Shown here piece by piece: positions 24,758 through 33,122 of a stretch of 33,247 bases of DNA. This stretch comes from Bacteroidales bacterium (GTDB lineage: Bacteria; Bacteroidota; Bacteroidia; Bacteroidales; UBA12077): the NCBI GenBank assembly GCA_019038645.1, contig JAHOYT010000088.1:1-33247 (forward strand), written 5' to 3'. The position numbers were made by a program, and so were the translations under genes. The notes below the pieces were generated by a model that saw only the letters and a list, made by a program, of their open reading frames with translations, did no database searches and had not been told where the DNA came from. The number at the start of each line of letters is the position of its first letter. Positions within the stretch are counted from its first letter, which is position 1.

Positions 24758-26680
24758 ATGATAGAATTCAGTCAGGTATTAATAGTTCTTTTTGCATTTA
24801 TTTGGGTCGTAATTGGCAGCAATCAGGTAGCTAAATTCTTTCAAAAAATAAAACTCCCATTAATCACAGGTTTCCTTTTTTCTGGTTTAATTATTGGGCC
24901 GTATGGGTTAGAATTAATTCAATTTGATTCAATAAATAAATTATACTTCGTTAATAATACTTCTCTTGCTTTTATTGCTTTTGCAGCAGGATCTGAACTT
25001 TATCTTAAAGAAATCAGAAATAGTATTCGTAGTATAGTTTGGAATACTATGGGACAATTAGTGGTTACTTTTATTTTAGGATCATTCGCAATATATTTTT
25101 TAGCGGATATTATCCCATTTATGAAAGGAATGTCGCATGAGTCAAAAATTGCGGTAGCTATTTTAACAGGAACAATATTTGTTGCACGATCACCTTCTTC
25201 AGCAATTGCAGTTATTAGTGAAATGCGGGCAAAAGGACATTTCACAAAAATTGCAATAAGTGTAACAGTTATTAAAGATGTACTGGTTATTCTTTTATTT
25301 ACAATTTGTTTAACAATAGCAAGTACTTTGATTAATGAAGCTGATTTTGATTTAAACTTTATTGTTTACTTAAGCTTTGAGCTAATAATTACTTTCCTTC
25401 TTGGATTTCTTTTAGCAAAAATTATTGAAAGATTTCTTGCAGTCCCGATCTCAGCTTACGTAAAATCTATAATTATTTTATTGCTTGGATTTGGGATTTA
25501 TGAATTTTCGCACTTTTTAGGAGAATACAGTACAACTTTTCTCCCTTTTGAGTTATTAATTGAACCATTATTAGTTTGTATTATAGCTAGTTTTTGGATA
25601 ACTAATTATAGCAAATTCAGGCTTGACTTTCATAAGATTATTGAAGAAATTGGTCCTATGGTATATGCTGCTTTTTTTACACTCGCAGGAGCAACATTAT
25701 CTATCGATATTTTAATAAATACATGGTCAATTGCACTAATAATATTTTTTACCCGGTTAATAGCAATGATCATAGGAGCTTTGACTGGTAGTACCTTAGC
25801 CAGAGATCCGAAAATATACCGACGCATTGGATGGATGCCATACGTTACACAAGCAGGTGTTGGATTGGCACTGGCATTTGAAGTAGCCGGAAGTTTTCCT
25901 GAATGGGGTTATGAATTTGCCACTATAATAATTGCTGTAATTGTTCTTAATCAGATAATTGGTCCACCATTATTTAAGTGGGCTATTAAATTGGTAGGAG
26001 AAAGCCACCTGCCATCAAGTGGATCAAGCAGAACTAACAAAACAGCTTTAATTTTTGGATTGGAACACCAATCCTTGAGTTTAGCGCGGGAATTACAGAG
26101 TGAGAACTATGCTGTTGAAATTGCTTCTGTTGAACGAAGAAAAAACATTCAACATATAACAGACGTTAAGATTCATTTTTTGGAAGGTTTAGGTGTAAAA
26201 TGTCTTAATACAATAAATATTAAGAAATTTGAAACTATTATTCTAATGTTATCCGATGATGAAAATTATAGAGTCTGTAATTTATTATACGAAAATATTG
26301 GGACTAAATTGATTATTGTTCGGTTGTTTGATTCAATTTATGCAGACAAATTCCATGAATTAGGTGCTTTAGTTGTTGATCCGGCAACTGCTATAAGCAA
26401 ATTAATAGAACAATTTGTTCGTTCACCTATTTCTGCATCATTTATTCTTGGTGAGGATGATAACAAAACTATGGTTGACATTAAAGTTCAGGATCGAAAT
26501 CTACACGGAATTGCTTTACGTGATTTAAGATTACCTCCTGACGTGCTTATTTTATCTGTTAAAAGAAAAGGGCAAATGCTTATATCACATGGATATACAA
26601 GGCTTAGGAGGGGAGATATTGTAACAATTGTTGGATCTATGGAAAGTCTTGAGGATATAAGCCTGCAATTTGAAGAATAG
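24758..26680 (+). CDS. CPA2-type cation:proton antiporter with RCK (TrkA-N and TrkA-C) domains
   Basis: 640 residues. Residues 1-412 hold about 12 membrane helices of the Na/H exchanger fold, with ITGFLFSGLIIGPYGLEL at 36-53, GTIFVARSPSSAIAVISEM at 138-156 and the helix ISVTVIKDVLVILL at 167-180 carrying D174, the likely ion-binding acid. A cytoplasmic TrkA-N-like domain spans about 427-556 and a TrkA-C domain about 570-640 (ending RLRRGDIVTIVGSMESLEDI). KefB/KefC-type proteins share this arrangement and exchange K+ or Na+ for protons under nucleotide or glutathione control. Here the nucleotide-binding loop reads FGLEHQSLSLA instead of GxGxxG, so NAD(H) binding may be lost. Its stop abuts directly the stop of the convergent YdeI-like gene. 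Confidence 0.88.
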   Translation: MIEFSQVLIVLFAFIWVVIGSNQVAKFFQKIKLPLITGFLFSGLIIGPYGLELIQFDSINKLYFVNNTSLAFIAFAAGSELYLKEIRNSIRSIVWNTMGQLVVTFILGSFAIYFLADIIPFMKGMSHESKIAVAILTGTIFVARSPSSAIAVISEMRAKGHFTKIAISVTVIKDVLVILLFTICLTIASTLINEADFDLNFIVYLSFELIITFLLGFLLAKIIERFLAVPISAYVKSIIILLLGFGIYEFSHFLGEYSTTFLPFELLIEPLLVCIIASFWITNYSKFRLDFHKIIEEIGPMVYAAFFTLAGATLSIDILINTWSIALIIFFTRLIAMIIGALTGSTLARDPKIYRRIGWMPYVTQAGVGLALAFEVAGSFPEWGYEFATIIIAVIVLNQIIGPPLFKWAIKLVGESHLPSSGSSRTNKTALIFGLEHQSLSLARELQSENYAVEIASVERRKNIQHITDVKIHFLEGLGVKCLNTINIKKFETIILMLSDDENYRVCNLLYENIGTKLIIVRLFDSIYADKFHELGALVVDPATAISKLIEQFVRSPISASFILGEDDNKTMVDIKVQDRNLHGIALRDLRLPPDVLILSVKRKGQMLISHGYTRLRRGDIVTIVGSMESLEDISLQFEE

Positions 26681-27247
26681 TTACAGCATTTCAGGTTTTT
26701 TATTCTTTTCTGATCGAGCTACTACAACAGAAATTCTTTTTTCTTTGGTTTCCTGCCTTTTGGCCGACACAACCCACCCAACATAAATATTCTTGTAGGA
26801 TTTTGCAAAATTATTAAAGTTTTCCCAGGCTGTTTTATTTGCTTTTAATGCTTTTTCAAGATAATTGGGTATTTCAATATTCGTATTTGAAGAATAAGCT
26901 TTTTCCCAATGCCCGTTTTTCTTTGCTATGTCAACCTGATCTAATCCTATTTTCGTCATTTTGCCTTCAGAAATCATTTTTTCCACTCTTTTCTTGTTTA
27001 CAAGAGACCAAATACTGTTTCTCTTTCGTGGAGTGTACTTTTGCATGTAAGTTTCATCGTCGATTCGTTTTACAATACTATCAATCCACCCAAAACAAAG
27101 TGCTTCCTCAACGGCATCATTATACGCGACCGTAGGTTTTTTAGTGTGTTTTTTGTAATAGATAAGCCAAATTTCAGATGAAAAAGCATGGTTGTTTATT
27201 AACCATGCTCTCCATTCATCTCTATTTTTGCAAAAAATAGTTTCCAT
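26681..27247 (-). CDS. YdeI/OmpD-associated family protein
   Basis: 188 residues, soluble. The N-terminal part matches the YdeI family: RDEWRAWLINNH, SSEIWLIYYKKHTKKPTVAY, EEALCFGWIDSIVKRID and YTPRKRNSIWSLVNKKRVE. The C-terminal part has the companion domain PNYLEKALKANKTAWENF with GWVVSAKRQETKEKRI. Members are widespread and annotated as bacteriocin-protection or OmpD-associated, but no biochemical activity is established. Gene ends of this protein and the antiporter meet with no base between them. A dispersed palindromic repeat lies 34 bases upstream of its start, so the promoter must fit within that gap or inside the repeat. Confidence 0.88.
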   Translation of the reverse strand: METIFCKNRDEWRAWLINNHAFSSEIWLIYYKKHTKKPTVAYNDAVEEALCFGWIDSIVKRIDDETYMQKYTPRKRNSIWSLVNKKRVEKMISEGKMTKIGLDQVDIAKKNGHWEKAYSSNTNIEIPNYLEKALKANKTAWENFNNFAKSYKNIYVGWVVSAKRQETKEKRISVVVARSEKNKKPEML

Positions 27248-27281
27248 TGAAAATTGTTCGAATTTAACTAAGCCTTAAAGT

Positions 27282-27368
27282 TGTCATTCTGAACGCTTAC
27301 TTGCTGTATGCATGGAGTGAAGAATCTATATTGAAAATATTAGATATTTCGCTCCGCTCAATATGACA
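27282..27368. repeat. dispersed imperfect palindromic repeat, copy 1
   Basis: The ends are TGTCATTCTGA (27282-27292) and TCAATATGACA (27358-27368), with inner arms containing GTGAAGAATCTA and TAGATATTTCGC. The left arm has about 17 extra bases compared with the right. The same end sequences recur in copy 2 at 28568-28636. Fills the gap between the YdeI-like and acyl-CoA dehydrogenase genes. Confidence 0.75.
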
Positions 27369-27378
27369 TTTAGATTAT

Positions 27379-28521
27379 TTAATCTCTCGAGATTGCTCTT
27401 GATATTACCATTTTCTGTATCTCAGAAGTTCCTTCGTAAATCTGAGTTAGCTTTGCTTCCCGCATCAGTCTTTCAACGTGATATTCCTTAACATAACCAT
27501 AACCGCCTAAAATTTGTACAGCTTCTGTTGTAATTTTCATTGCAACATCGGTAGCAAAAAGTTTTGCCATTGCGCTTATTGTTCCGTAAGGTTGATTGTT
27601 GTCTTTAAGCCAGGCCGCTTTATGTACAAGCAATCTTGCTGTCTCAATTTCAGTTGCCATATCAGCAAGTTTAAAAGCGATGGCCTGATGGTTTATAATT
27701 TCAGTACCAAAAGCTTTTCTTTCTTTTGAATATTTTAGTGCTAAATCATATGCCCCGGTAGCAATTCCTAATGCCTGAGCTGCTATACCAATTCGTCCTC
27801 CTTCAAGTAATTTCATGGCAAATTTAAATCCAAAACCATCTTCACCAATACGGTTTTCCTTAGGTACTTTAACATCAGTAAACATAACGGAGTGTGTATC
27901 CGAACTACGCATTCCCATTTTATCTTCGTGTGGGCCCAATGATATTCCATCCGAATTACGATCAACTATGAATGCATTTATTCCTTTATGACCTAATTCC
28001 GGATTTGTTTGCGCCATTACCAGATATATTTCTGCTGTATTTGCACTTGTAATCCAGTTCTTTACACCATTTAGTAAATAATAATCTCCCTTGTCTTCAG
28101 CAGTGGTTTTCTGAAACGATGCATCCGAGCCTGCTTCCGGCTCGCTCAATAGAAAAGCTCCGATTTTTTCACCACTTACAAGATCAGGTAAATACTTTTC
28201 TTTCTGTGCATCATTACCATATTTTTCAATACCATAACAAGTAAGAGAATTATGAACAGCCATAATTACTGCAACTGAAGAATCAACTTTTGATATTTCT
28301 TCTAAAGCAATTGCATAAGAAATATTATCCATACCAACTCCACCATATTCCGGCGCAACTAATATTCCAAAAAATCCAAGTTCAGCAACATTTTTAACAT
28401 GCTGAGTAGGGTATTCTGCATTTGTATCACGTTCAATAACATCAGTTAAAAGTTCACGTTGAGCATAATCACGGGCAGTTTTTTTCACCATCAACTGCTC
28501 TTCAGTATAATTAAAATCCAT
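27379..28521 (-). CDS. acyl-CoA dehydrogenase, short-chain/butyryl type
   Basis: 380 residues, the usual length for the family. N-terminal helices (MDFNYTEEQLMVKKTARDYA), the FAD/substrate segment LLSEPEAGSDASF, NGVKNWITSA, MGMRSSDTHSVMF, the LLEGGRIGIAAQALG helix and the C-terminal QILGGYGYVKEYHVERLMR and E363 in IYEGTSEIQ, the catalytic base, are all present. It oxidises acyl-CoA to 2-enoyl-CoA, passing electrons to an electron-transfer flavoprotein that is not encoded here. It lies downstream of thiolase, 3-hydroxyacyl-CoA dehydrogenase and enoyl-CoA hydratase on the same strand, completing the four beta-oxidation steps. A 129-base palindromic repeat separates it from the thiolase, so it may have its own promoter or be reached by read-through. 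Confidence 0.95.
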   Translation of the reverse strand: MDFNYTEEQLMVKKTARDYAQRELLTDVIERDTNAEYPTQHVKNVAELGFFGILVAPEYGGVGMDNISYAIALEEISKVDSSVAVIMAVHNSLTCYGIEKYGNDAQKEKYLPDLVSGEKIGAFLLSEPEAGSDASFQKTTAEDKGDYYLLNGVKNWITSANTAEIYLVMAQTNPELGHKGINAFIVDRNSDGISLGPHEDKMGMRSSDTHSVMFTDVKVPKENRIGEDGFGFKFAMKLLEGGRIGIAAQALGIATGAYDLALKYSKERKAFGTEIINHQAIAFKLADMATEIETARLLVHKAAWLKDNNQPYGTISAMAKLFATDVAMKITTEAVQILGGYGYVKEYHVERLMREAKLTQIYEGTSEIQKMVISRAISRD

Positions 28522-28541
28522 TATTATAGTTTTTAGCTAAA

Positions 28542-28670
28542 GAGGTTGCCCAAAAAGACTAAATAGCTGTCATTCTGAGTTTATCGAAGAGTCTACTCGT
28601 CTGAAAAAGAGATATTTCGACTGGCTCAATATGACATTGCTTTTTGAAACATGACTTTTTGGACAACCTC
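28542..28670. repeat. dispersed nested-palindrome repeat, copy 2 (MITE-like)
   Basis: Outer arms GAGGTTGCCCAAAAAG (28542-28557) and CTTTTTGGACAACCTC (28655-28670) are inverted with one mismatch. Inner arms TGTCATTCTGA (28568-28578) and TCAATATGACA (28626-28636) match the ends of copy 1. No coding capacity. Size and symmetry suggest a small non-autonomous element or a REP-like hairpin. Confidence 0.8.
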
Positions 28671-28700
28671 AAAGGTTTGTAATTTATTTTATAGATGTTT

Positions 28701-29936
28701 TTAGTTTATTTTTTTATAAACAATTGCTACAACAGTTTTGTCATCGCCACCCATATTAATTGTCATTCCGTAAGGACGATCAGAAGGAATCTCAATTTGA
28801 GCATCACCAGCTTTACCAGTAAATTGTTCCCAAATTGTTACAGCCTGATGTACACCGGTTGCTCCTGTTGGATGTCCCCAACCAATTAAACCACCTGTTG
28901 TATTCATTGGGAATTTCCCTTGTCGTGATGTGTTACCATTTGAAACGTAGTCTGCACCTTCTCCGGGTTTAGCTAAACCTAATGCTTCAACTGTAAGTAT
29001 TCCTGCAATTGTAAAACAATCATGTACTTCAAGAGTTGCTACGTCATTTATTGTAATTCCTGCATTTTCTAATGCCTCTTTGGCAGCCTGTTGTATGGTT
29101 CCAAGCTTAGTAGGATCTTCGGGTTGTTCAGTAAGGTTATCTACTTTTAAAGAAAAACCAACAACTTCAACTGCATCTGACTTAGAAACACCAATTCTGT
29201 CAAGTCCTTCTTCAGAAACTATGGCTATTGCTGATGCCCCATCAGAAACTTTTGAACAATCGAATACATTCAAATGATCAGTAAATCCTTTTGGATTTGG
29301 TTCTGATAGCCCAACTTTTATAAGATCTGCTGTGTTATTTGTGTGTTCTTGTGCAGTAGGACATAAACGTGCATTTTCAATTGCATTTTTAAACCATGTT
29401 GCTAATCCTTTTCTGGCCTTATCACGTCCATATTTTTCAAAATAAGCACCGGCACGGTTACTAAACTGACCAGGGAAAAAATATGCATGTCCGTCTTTTC
29501 TTTCCTGATACCAACCAGCTCCGGCAAGAATATCGGCTCCGTAAATAGCTTTAACTGAATTCTGAACTTCAACTCCCATACTTAAAACAACGTCAGCTGA
29601 TTCTGATAATACAGATTTTATTCCTGAAATTAATGATAATCCACCTGATGCACATGCTCCTTCAACTCTTAATGATGGTTTATATCTTAGTCCTTCATCA
29701 ATCATTGGCAAGAAAGCACCAAGGTGAGCTTGTTTTACAAAACGACTTGCCATAAAATTTCCAACAACACTTTCATCAACATTTTTTGCCCCATTTATCA
29801 TCTTTAAGGTTGCTTCTCCGGCTTCTTTAATATAATGCTCAATTCCTGGTCTTGGCTTTTTAGGGTGAAACTCTTTTCTTCCTGTTCCTAATGAAACTGT
29901 ATTGTATCCTGCCGTCATATATATTTTTCTTTTCAT
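28701..29936 (-). CDS. SCP2-type thiolase (acetyl-CoA acyltransferase)
   Basis: 411 residues. The nucleophilic cysteine is C95 in VEGACASGG. H305-D-C307-F in VHDCFTIAG and H355 in GWGHPTGATG complete the active site. The CxG motif of biosynthetic and degradative thiolases near the C-terminus is replaced by NMGG (393-396). In SCP2-type thiolases the cysteine of the HDCF loop is known to take over the acid/base role, so the enzyme is expected to be active and belongs to that subgroup rather than the FadA/AtoB group. It cleaves 3-ketoacyl-CoA or condenses acyl-CoAs. It is 30 bases downstream of the 3-hydroxyacyl-CoA dehydrogenase on the minus strand and surely cotranscribed with it. The direction in vivo cannot be decided. 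Confidence 0.9.
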   Translation of the reverse strand: MKRKIYMTAGYNTVSLGTGRKEFHPKKPRPGIEHYIKEAGEATLKMINGAKNVDESVVGNFMASRFVKQAHLGAFLPMIDEGLRYKPSLRVEGACASGGLSLISGIKSVLSESADVVLSMGVEVQNSVKAIYGADILAGAGWYQERKDGHAYFFPGQFSNRAGAYFEKYGRDKARKGLATWFKNAIENARLCPTAQEHTNNTADLIKVGLSEPNPKGFTDHLNVFDCSKVSDGASAIAIVSEEGLDRIGVSKSDAVEVVGFSLKVDNLTEQPEDPTKLGTIQQAAKEALENAGITINDVATLEVHDCFTIAGILTVEALGLAKPGEGADYVSNGNTSRQGKFPMNTTGGLIGWGHPTGATGVHQAVTIWEQFTGKAGDAQIEIPSDRPYGMTINMGGDDKTVVAIVYKKIN

Positions 29937-29966
29937 CGTAGTAGTTTTTTGATTTTTATAAATATA

Positions 29967-31304
29967 TTAACTGAAATAATTATTGATCGGGCCATATGCG
30001 TGGAAAAAACCTGTTAGCATAACCGTGTTTACGTGATCTTCTTTATCAGTAACTTTATCAGATACTAATTTCAATCCAATATTTTTAGAGTTAATTACAT
30101 AGTCTCTGGTGAGTTTTGATCCCAAGGTATCCATGCCTTTTAACTCATTAAAATAATCAGCCAGAACTTTGTCTTTACCTCTATTCCCGATAACTGATTT
30201 CCATGGTTGATGCGAAGTTGGAAGTGAACCTAACATTTTATCTGCTTTATCTTTGAAACCATCTATTTTAACATAATTTTTCTTTTCAGGATCGTAAACA
30301 GCTACAACTCTTCCTTTCTCGTATAATAAAATTCCGGCTTTTTGTGATCCATCAGAATTCTGACCACCTTTAACATTCAGCGAGTTTAGTTTATCTATAA
30401 GGTCGCTTTGTAAATCATTTTCATTTAATCTTGGTTTCATCACAAACATAATTTTCTGACAAACATCAAGTCCGACATAATCCATAAGTTGGAAAATCCC
30501 CATTGGTCTTATCATAAAATCCTGACTTACAGTATTAACAGCATAAATAGCTTCGGCAAACGACATTTCTTTCATTAAACTTTCTGCTTGTTTAATACCA
30601 AATAAAATATCACGCATAAAATGGCCGTTACCTATAAAACCTGCTTTATCGTTTGAAGGAACAATTATTTTTCTTAATTTCTTTGCATACTCGCGTGCAA
30701 ATTCAATCACCTCTTTTTTTGTTTTTTCTGTTACAATTAACTCAACAAGTTTTTGTACAGCAGGAGGATTGTAAAAATGGAACCCTAATATCTTACCGTT
30801 TATTTCTGCGTCAGTATCCAGTTCATTAATCGGCACCGATGAAGTATTTGTGAAAAACCACGGATCGTTATTATTGTTTGCAAGAATTTGCTTAATCAGT
30901 TTAACTTTTAAATCAGAATTTTCGATTATGGCTTCAAAAATTAAACCTGAATCATAAGCAGATTCAACACTTGTACTTGTGTGTACAAGTTTTAATACAT
31001 CATCGATATACTGATCAATAATTTCACCGTTTTCGATAAGGTTTTTATTGTCTTTATACATTAATCGTAGCTGAACCATCTTTTTTTCAGCTAATTTTCT
31101 AACCTGTATTTTCAAATATCCATAAAGTCCTGTTAGGGCTGCCGGAGAAACATCAATTGCATTTAATGCAAAATTTTTTGACCGGTTTTCAGGCTTTAGC
31201 TGTAGATCGGCCATTTCGATTGCTGTAAGCAATAAAATACCTGATCCCATTTTACCTGCTGCACCAAGTACAGTTACATTTTGTAGTTTTGCTTCGTAAT
31301 TCAT
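29967..31304 (-). CDS. 3-hydroxyacyl-CoA dehydrogenase
   Basis: 445 residues, longer than the roughly 290-residue bacterial HBD enzymes. The NAD-binding loop is LGAAGKMGSG at 13-22. Catalytic residues are S155 in TNTSSVPI, H176 in GFHFYNPP and E188 in KLVELI. The C-terminal half holds a first helical domain (GFIGNGHFMRDILFG, IRPMGIFQLMDYVGLDV) and a further helical domain ending EDHVNTVMLTGFFHAYGP, as in the 3HCDH part of multifunctional FadB/FadJ proteins, but there is no N-terminal hydratase. That activity is supplied by the separate gene 21 bases upstream. It oxidises (S)-3-hydroxyacyl-CoA to 3-ketoacyl-CoA with NAD+. The spacing of 21 and 30 bases to its neighbours indicates a single transcript. 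Confidence 0.93.
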   Translation of the reverse strand: MNYEAKLQNVTVLGAAGKMGSGILLLTAIEMADLQLKPENRSKNFALNAIDVSPAALTGLYGYLKIQVRKLAEKKMVQLRLMYKDNKNLIENGEIIDQYIDDVLKLVHTSTSVESAYDSGLIFEAIIENSDLKVKLIKQILANNNNDPWFFTNTSSVPINELDTDAEINGKILGFHFYNPPAVQKLVELIVTEKTKKEVIEFAREYAKKLRKIIVPSNDKAGFIGNGHFMRDILFGIKQAESLMKEMSFAEAIYAVNTVSQDFMIRPMGIFQLMDYVGLDVCQKIMFVMKPRLNENDLQSDLIDKLNSLNVKGGQNSDGSQKAGILLYEKGRVVAVYDPEKKNYVKIDGFKDKADKMLGSLPTSHQPWKSVIGNRGKDKVLADYFNELKGMDTLGSKLTRDYVINSKNIGLKLVSDKVTDKEDHVNTVMLTGFFHAYGPINNYFS

Positions 31305-31325
31305 AAAAATTATTTTTTGAGATTA

Positions 31326-32096
31326 TTATTTCCAATTTGGTTTTCTTTTTTCAAGAAATGCTGTCATACCCTCAGGTCCATCACTTTCAAAAAGTTTAGA
31401 GAATTCATTACTTTCAAGATCAAATGCTTTGTTAAGATCAGTTTGATAACCATTTCGAACTACTCTTTTTAATGTTTTAATTGCATTTGGTCCGTGTTGC
31501 GTAATTTTTTTTGCAATCTTAAAAGTTTCATCCATTAGTTCATTTGCTTCAGTTACTTTTTGAACAATTCCCATTCTCAATGCTTCTGTGGCATCAATCA
31601 TTTGCCCTGTTAACTGAAGAAATAAAGTATTTCCTAATCCGGACAACCTTGATAACCTTTGTGTTCCGCCATAACCAGGAATTAATCCTAAGCTTACTTC
31701 CGGCAATCCAAATTTACCGTAATTGTTCGATATTCTAAAATCGCAGGCTAAAGCAAGCTCGCAACCTCCACCTAAGGCATAACCATTAACTGCGGCTATT
31801 ACGGGAATATCAAGATTTTCAAGCCGGGAAAAAGTGTCTTGCCCAATTTTTGAAAATTGAATAGCTTCTTCTTTAGTCATATTTTGCATTTCTGCTATAT
31901 CTGCGCCAGCAACAAATGCTTTTCCATCACCTGTAATTATGAGAACTTTTACTTCCGAATTTTTACTAACAGAATCCAGGTAATCATTTAATTCTTTAAA
32001 TAGAATACTATTTAATGCATTCAATGATTCAGGTCTTGAAATTGTAAGAATTGCAACTTCACCTTCTAATTTTGTGTTAATAGTTGAATAGCTCAT
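31326..32096 (-). CDS. enoyl-CoA hydratase (crotonase)
   Basis: 256 residues, the standard crotonase length. AFVAGADIAEM at 60-70 forms the CoA/oxyanion loop, and GYALGGGCELALACDFR at 105-121 carries G110 and catalytic E113. E133 in LPEVSLGLIPGYGGTQRL is the second catalytic glutamate. With both glutamates present it should hydrate trans-2-enoyl-CoA, not merely isomerise. It is first in the minus-strand operon with 3-hydroxyacyl-CoA dehydrogenase, thiolase and, beyond a repeat element, acyl-CoA dehydrogenase. Together these could degrade short- or medium-chain fatty acids, or run toward butanoyl-CoA. Etf genes, acyl-CoA ligase and butyrate-forming genes are not seen, so direction is open. No clear promoter box was found in the long region upstream. 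Confidence 0.95.
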   Translation of the reverse strand: MSYSTINTKLEGEVAILTISRPESLNALNSILFKELNDYLDSVSKNSEVKVLIITGDGKAFVAGADIAEMQNMTKEEAIQFSKIGQDTFSRLENLDIPVIAAVNGYALGGGCELALACDFRISNNYGKFGLPEVSLGLIPGYGGTQRLSRLSGLGNTLFLQLTGQMIDATEALRMGIVQKVTEANELMDETFKIAKKITQHGPNAIKTLKRVVRNGYQTDLNKAFDLESNEFSKLFESDGPEGMTAFLEKRKPNWK

Positions 32097-32621
32097 ATAT
32101 TATTTAATTTAATAAGTATTGTTTTGATTAACTGAAAGTTATAAGATGTACTAATTTTGTTTTATACTTTCATAATCAACATAAGTATAACGTGAATAAT
32201 AAAGCTTACAAGATAAAAAAATGTTTTTGATAATTTGGAAATTATAATGACAAATTCCATATTTCCCAATTGAAATTATTATTTGGAAAATTGTTTTTAT
32301 ACCAGAAATAAGAATTAGCATTTTGCTGATAATAACTATATCCACAATAAAACGACAAACTTTTTGGATTTGGTTTATAAAAATTTGAATATAAAAACGA
32401 TAACATGATGTTGAGTAACATGTTTTACAGAATTTAACAGAAAATATTTTAAGTAAGAGGTGTATTTTTCTTTAAACTATAAATCAGGATTAATAAGCCT
32501 TCAGGTAAAAGTAGTATTCCACTATAAAACTGATAATATACACTGCAAATCCATTTTTTTCAATGAGTAAACTTGAGTTCCGGAATAAAGTATCATGTAA
32601 AATTATTATAAAGCTTAAAAA

Positions 32622-32639
32622 TAATTGCCGGCGCAATTA
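32622..32639. promoter_or_regulatory. perfect inverted repeat, candidate operator
   Basis: TAATTGC and GCAATTA flank CGGC, giving an 18-base palindromic site with a GC-rich centre inside otherwise AT-rich DNA, 105 bases before the ATG at 32745. No T-run follows, so it is not a terminator. Confidence 0.35.
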
Positions 32640-32683
32640 ATTAGTAATAATCTTTAAATAATTATTATTTAAAATATGTAATA

Positions 32684-32697
32684 TTTGATTCATCAAA
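32684..32697. promoter_or_regulatory. palindrome resembling a CRP/FNR-type half-site pair
   Basis: TTTGATTCATCAAA has perfect TTTGAT/ATCAAA arms with a 2-base centre, 47 bases before the ATG at 32745. FNR sites are TTGAT-N4-ATCAA, so the arms fit but the spacing is shorter by two outer-arm bases counted this way. Assignment is tentative. Confidence 0.3.
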
Positions 32698-32744
32698 CTT
32701 TTTTCATAATTTGTCAAAACATTTAACATAAAACCTGAATAAAT

Positions 32745-33110
32745 ATGAAAAAAGGAAAACGTATAATTATTGCCACATTAGCTGGAATTTTATTTGGATT
32801 TGTTTGTTTAGCATTTGCAACCAGTAGTGGTGCTGAGGTTCCGTGTCCTGCAAAACTGCAAATTTTGTTTAGTCGTGCCTTAATAGGCTTTGCTATTGGA
32901 ATAAGTAGTCTAAAGTTTCACTGGACGTTGCATGGTTTATTTTTGGGAATACTTTTCTCTTTACCTTTAGCATTTAGTGGATTAATGGCTCCTGAATCGC
33001 CTGAGTTTAGTGCATCAATGATGTTTATTAGTACAGTTGTTATGGGAATGATTTATGGATTTCTTATTGATTTAATAACTTCGTTACTTTTTAAGGCCAA
33101 AGTTGAATAA
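32745..33110 (+). CDS. small four-helix membrane protein of unknown function
   Basis: 121 residues, with hydrophobic segments at about 7-27, 38-56, 60-80 and 91-116. Between the first two is a short loop SSGAEVPCPAK. Basic residues at the N-terminus (MKKGKR) and C-terminus (KAK) suggest both ends in the cytoplasm. G/A-rich helices such as TLAGILFGF and ALIGFAIGIS suggest tight helix packing. I do not recognise a family. It has no partner gene in the window and is preceded by a long region with two palindromes, so it may be individually regulated. A partial copy of a dispersed repeat begins 13 bases after its stop. Confidence 0.8.
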   Translation: MKKGKRIIIATLAGILFGFVCLAFATSSGAEVPCPAKLQILFSRALIGFAIGISSLKFHWTLHGLFLGILFSLPLAFSGLMAPESPEFSASMMFISTVVMGMIYGFLIDLITSLLFKAKVE

Positions 33111-33122
33111 ATCTAAACTAAA

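Larger units (their letters stand above)
32097..32744. other. 648-base intergenic region between divergent genes
   Basis: Very AT-rich and without a credible gene: the longest open frames lack family features and start context. It should hold the promoters of the enoyl-CoA hydratase operon (leftward) and the small membrane protein (rightward). Two palindromes, at 32622-32639 and 32684-32697, are the only structured elements I see. A short direct repeat TAACATG occurs around 32402-32422. Confidence 0.6.

Noticed and set aside
26839-27135. 98-codon open frame opposite the YdeI-like gene
   Set aside because: It lies wholly antisense to a well-supported gene, has a cysteine- and phenylalanine-rich composition without domain features, and has no start signal.
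28701-29936. Inactive thiolase because the C-terminal CxG is missing
   Set aside because: The HDCF and GHP motifs and C95 fit SCP2-type thiolases, where the HDCF cysteine replaces CxG.
32151-32345. 64-codon minus-strand open frame in the long intergenic region
   Set aside because: Low-complexity hydrophobic sequence, no start context and no recognisable feature.
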